Source: Myxococcales bacterium
Lineage (GTDB): Bacteria; Myxococcota; Polyangia; Fen-1088
Length of the DNA stretch: 17,232 bases
NCBI GenBank assembly: GCA_003155465.1
Contig: PMCR01000562.1
Location: 1-17,232, forward strand
Direction: 5' to 3'
Shown: positions 15,902 to 17,232 of the stretch, one piece after another
How the letters are laid out: every line of letters begins with the position of its first letter
How positions within the stretch are numbered: position 1 is the stretch's first letter
The notes under the pieces: model-generated
Seen by the model: the letters and a program-made list of their open reading frames with translations, nothing else
Database searches by the model: none
Told to the model about the DNA's origin: nothing
Translations under genes and position numbers: made by a program

Positions 15902-17071
15902 ATGTTCAAGATCCAGACCCTGAACAAGATTGCCATGATCGGCCTAGAGGGATTCCCGCGCGAGCAGTATGAGATCGCTTCGGAGATCCTGAATCCTGAC
16001 GCCATCCTGGTGCGGAGCGCAGACATGCACAGCATGCAGTTGCCCGCCTCGGTGAAGGCCATCGGTCGCGCCGGTGCCGGCGTGAACAACATCCCCGTCG
16101 ACCAATGTTCCAAGCGCGGCATCGTGGTGTTCAACACCCCGGGGGCCAACGCCAATGGAGTCAAGGAACTGGTTCTGGCCGGCCTGCTGCTCGCCTCGCG
16201 CCGGATCGTGCCGGGCATCGAATGGGTAAGGACCCTCAAGGGCAAAGGCAAAGAGGTGGGGGCGTTGGTGGAGAAGGGCAAGAACGACTTCGTGGGGCCC
16301 GAGATCAAAGGCAAGAAACTGGGGGTCATCGGGCTGGGCGCCATCGGCGTGATGGTGGCCAACGACGCGTTGGCGCTGGGCATGGAGGTGGCAGGCTACG
16401 ACCCGTACATCTCCGTCGAGGCGGCCTGGGGTCTGGCGCGTACGGTTCGCCGTGCCACCAGCCTGGACATGTTGCTGGCCCAATCGGACTACATCACGCT
16501 GCACGTCCCGCTTGCGGACCAGACCAAGGGCATGCTCAATCGCGACAAGTTCGCCTTGATGAAGAAGGGCGTGCGCATCGTCAACCTGGCGCGCGGCGGA
16601 TTGGTCAAGAATGCGGACCTCATCGAGGCCATGAAAGCCGGGACGGTGACCTGCTATGTGACCGACTTCCCCGATGATGACCTGCTGGACTTGCCCAACG
16701 TGATCCCCATTCCCCACCTGGGTGCATCCACGCCCGAGGCCGAGGACAACTGCGCCGTCATGGCGGTCGAGCAGGTGCGCGATTTCCTGGAAAGCGGCAA
16801 CCTCAAGAACTCGGTCAATTTCCCGACGTGCGCCCTGCCGGTCAGGGGCCGCAATCGGATCGTGGTGGCCAACGCGAACGTGCCCAACATGGTGGGCCAG
16901 ATCACGACGGTGCTGGCCGCCGACAAGATCAACATCGCCGACATGATGAACAAGAGCGCGGGCGATCTGGCCTACAACATCATTGACATCGACGGTGTCG
17001 TGGCCGAGCCGCAGGTGGAAAAGTTACGTAAGATCGAGGGCGTGATCACGGCGCGGCTGATCGCGAAGTAG
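15902..17071 (+). CDS. serA: D-3-phosphoglycerate dehydrogenase
   Basis: 389 residues; NAD-dependent oxidation of 3-phosphoglycerate, the first step of serine synthesis, in the cytoplasm. ATG 15902 has AGGGAG (15889-15894) 7 bases upstream; ATG 15896 is too close. N-terminal half: VRSADMHSMQLP (37-48), GRAGAGVNNIPVD (55-67), FNTPGANANGVKELVLAGLL (77-96). NAD fold: GVIGLGAIG (141-149) with Asp167 in GYDPY. Catalytic Arg231 in NLARGG and His272 in IPHLGAST; the region of the usual Glu reads DFPDDDLL (255-262), as in the short SerA type. A C-terminal ACT-like domain begins at ~318 (VVANANVPNMVGQITTVLA), suggesting feedback by serine. Overall it matches the ~390-residue type of SerA. Confidence 0.95.
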   Translation: MFKIQTLNKIAMIGLEGFPREQYEIASEILNPDAILVRSADMHSMQLPASVKAIGRAGAGVNNIPVDQCSKRGIVVFNTPGANANGVKELVLAGLLLASRRIVPGIEWVRTLKGKGKEVGALVEKGKNDFVGPEIKGKKLGVIGLGAIGVMVANDALALGMEVAGYDPYISVEAAWGLARTVRRATSLDMLLAQSDYITLHVPLADQTKGMLNRDKFALMKKGVRIVNLARGGLVKNADLIEAMKAGTVTCYVTDFPDDDLLDLPNVIPIPHLGASTPEAEDNCAVMAVEQVRDFLESGNLKNSVNFPTCALPVRGRNRIVVANANVPNMVGQITTVLAADKINIADMMNKSAGDLAYNIIDIDGVVAEPQVEKLRKIEGVITARLIAK

Positions 17072-17097
17072 ATTCCATGATCGCATAGGCGAAGGCG

Positions 17098-17120
17098 GGC
17101 TCCCCCTTCGGGGGCTTCGG
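17098..17120 (+). terminator. Hairpin after serA, possible terminator
   Basis: CCCCC (17102-17106) and GGGGG (17110-17114) form a strong hairpin with a short TTC loop (or TTCG), about 30 bases after the serA stop. An outer GAAG/CTTC pair (17091-17094 with 17115-17118) may extend it. There is no clear T-run, so a Rho-independent terminator is likely but not certain. The remaining ~110 bases to the window end are GC-rich and hold nothing recognised. Confidence 0.4.
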
Positions 17121-17232
17121 GACGGACAACCCACCCCGCCCGCCCCGCGCTTCGCGCGCCCTCGTCGCCCACCGGAGCCAGAGCGCGGGTTGGATGGTCT
17201 GCCGCGGCGTACATTTTTCGCTCCACCGTCCC

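Noticed and set aside
16972..17226. Small minus-strand frame at the end of the window
   Set aside because: It overlaps the end of serA and its hairpin, and has no ribosome site or recognisable domain.
17119..17232. GGGACGG at 17119-17125 and its complement CCGTCCC at 17226-17232
   Set aside because: A 7-bp inverted repeat 100 bases apart in GC-rich DNA at the window edge is expected by chance; no transposase is nearby.

Overview
The window is GC-rich DNA that most likely comes from a member of the Myxococcota, perhaps a Polyangiales relative. The evidence is indirect. The secreted lipoprotein at 2584-5859 carries a Gly/Thr/Ala-rich linker with repeated TGGAG-type units right after its lipidated cysteine, followed by an Asp/Pro/Val-rich stretch, a style common in large myxobacterial lipoproteins. 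Several other proteins are also predicted to be exported. No rRNA, tRNA, CRISPR array, insertion sequence or phage gene was seen, and no gap between genes exceeds 300 bases.

Layout. (1) 1-5859: two tandem paralogous genes for very large surface beta-helix proteins. The first is cut by the window edge. They form a direct repeat with a period of about 3.3 kb. In each protein the right-handed beta-helix is interrupted twice by carbohydrate-binding-like beta-sandwich modules whose two halves appear in reversed order, as if circularly permuted. (2) 6038-6757: an ECF sigma factor, converging with one base of spacing on a minus-strand gene (6759-7682) for a galactose-mutarotase-like (DUF4380-like) protein. 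(3) 7719-10113: a FadL/OmpP1-type outer-membrane protein followed by a predicted lipoprotein of the endonuclease/exonuclease/phosphatase fold. (4) 10082-14824: a minus-strand HAD-GT2 fusion, divergent from a NodU/CmcH-type carbamoyltransferase that overlaps by ATGA with a TMTC-like multi-membrane glycosyltransferase. This looks like a small sugar- or glycan-modification locus. (5) 14950-15720 (minus): an exported M15/YcbK-type murein peptidase. (6) 15902-17071: serA, 3-phosphoglycerate dehydrogenase, with a short hairpin-bearing leader and a hairpin after its stop.

How the parts fit. Much of the window concerns the cell envelope: surface beta-helix lipoproteins with sugar-binding modules, an outer-membrane channel, glycan transfer and carbamoylation, and peptidoglycan cleavage. 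The sigma factor has no visible anti-sigma partner, so its link to these genes is only a guess. serA is a housekeeping gene.

The most unusual item is the beta-helix pair with apparently permuted inserted modules. The second is the HAD-GT2 fusion, in which the HAD half lacks some canonical catalytic residues, set beside the carbamoyltransferase/TMTC-like pair. All family calls rest on motifs read by eye; no database or structure search was run.
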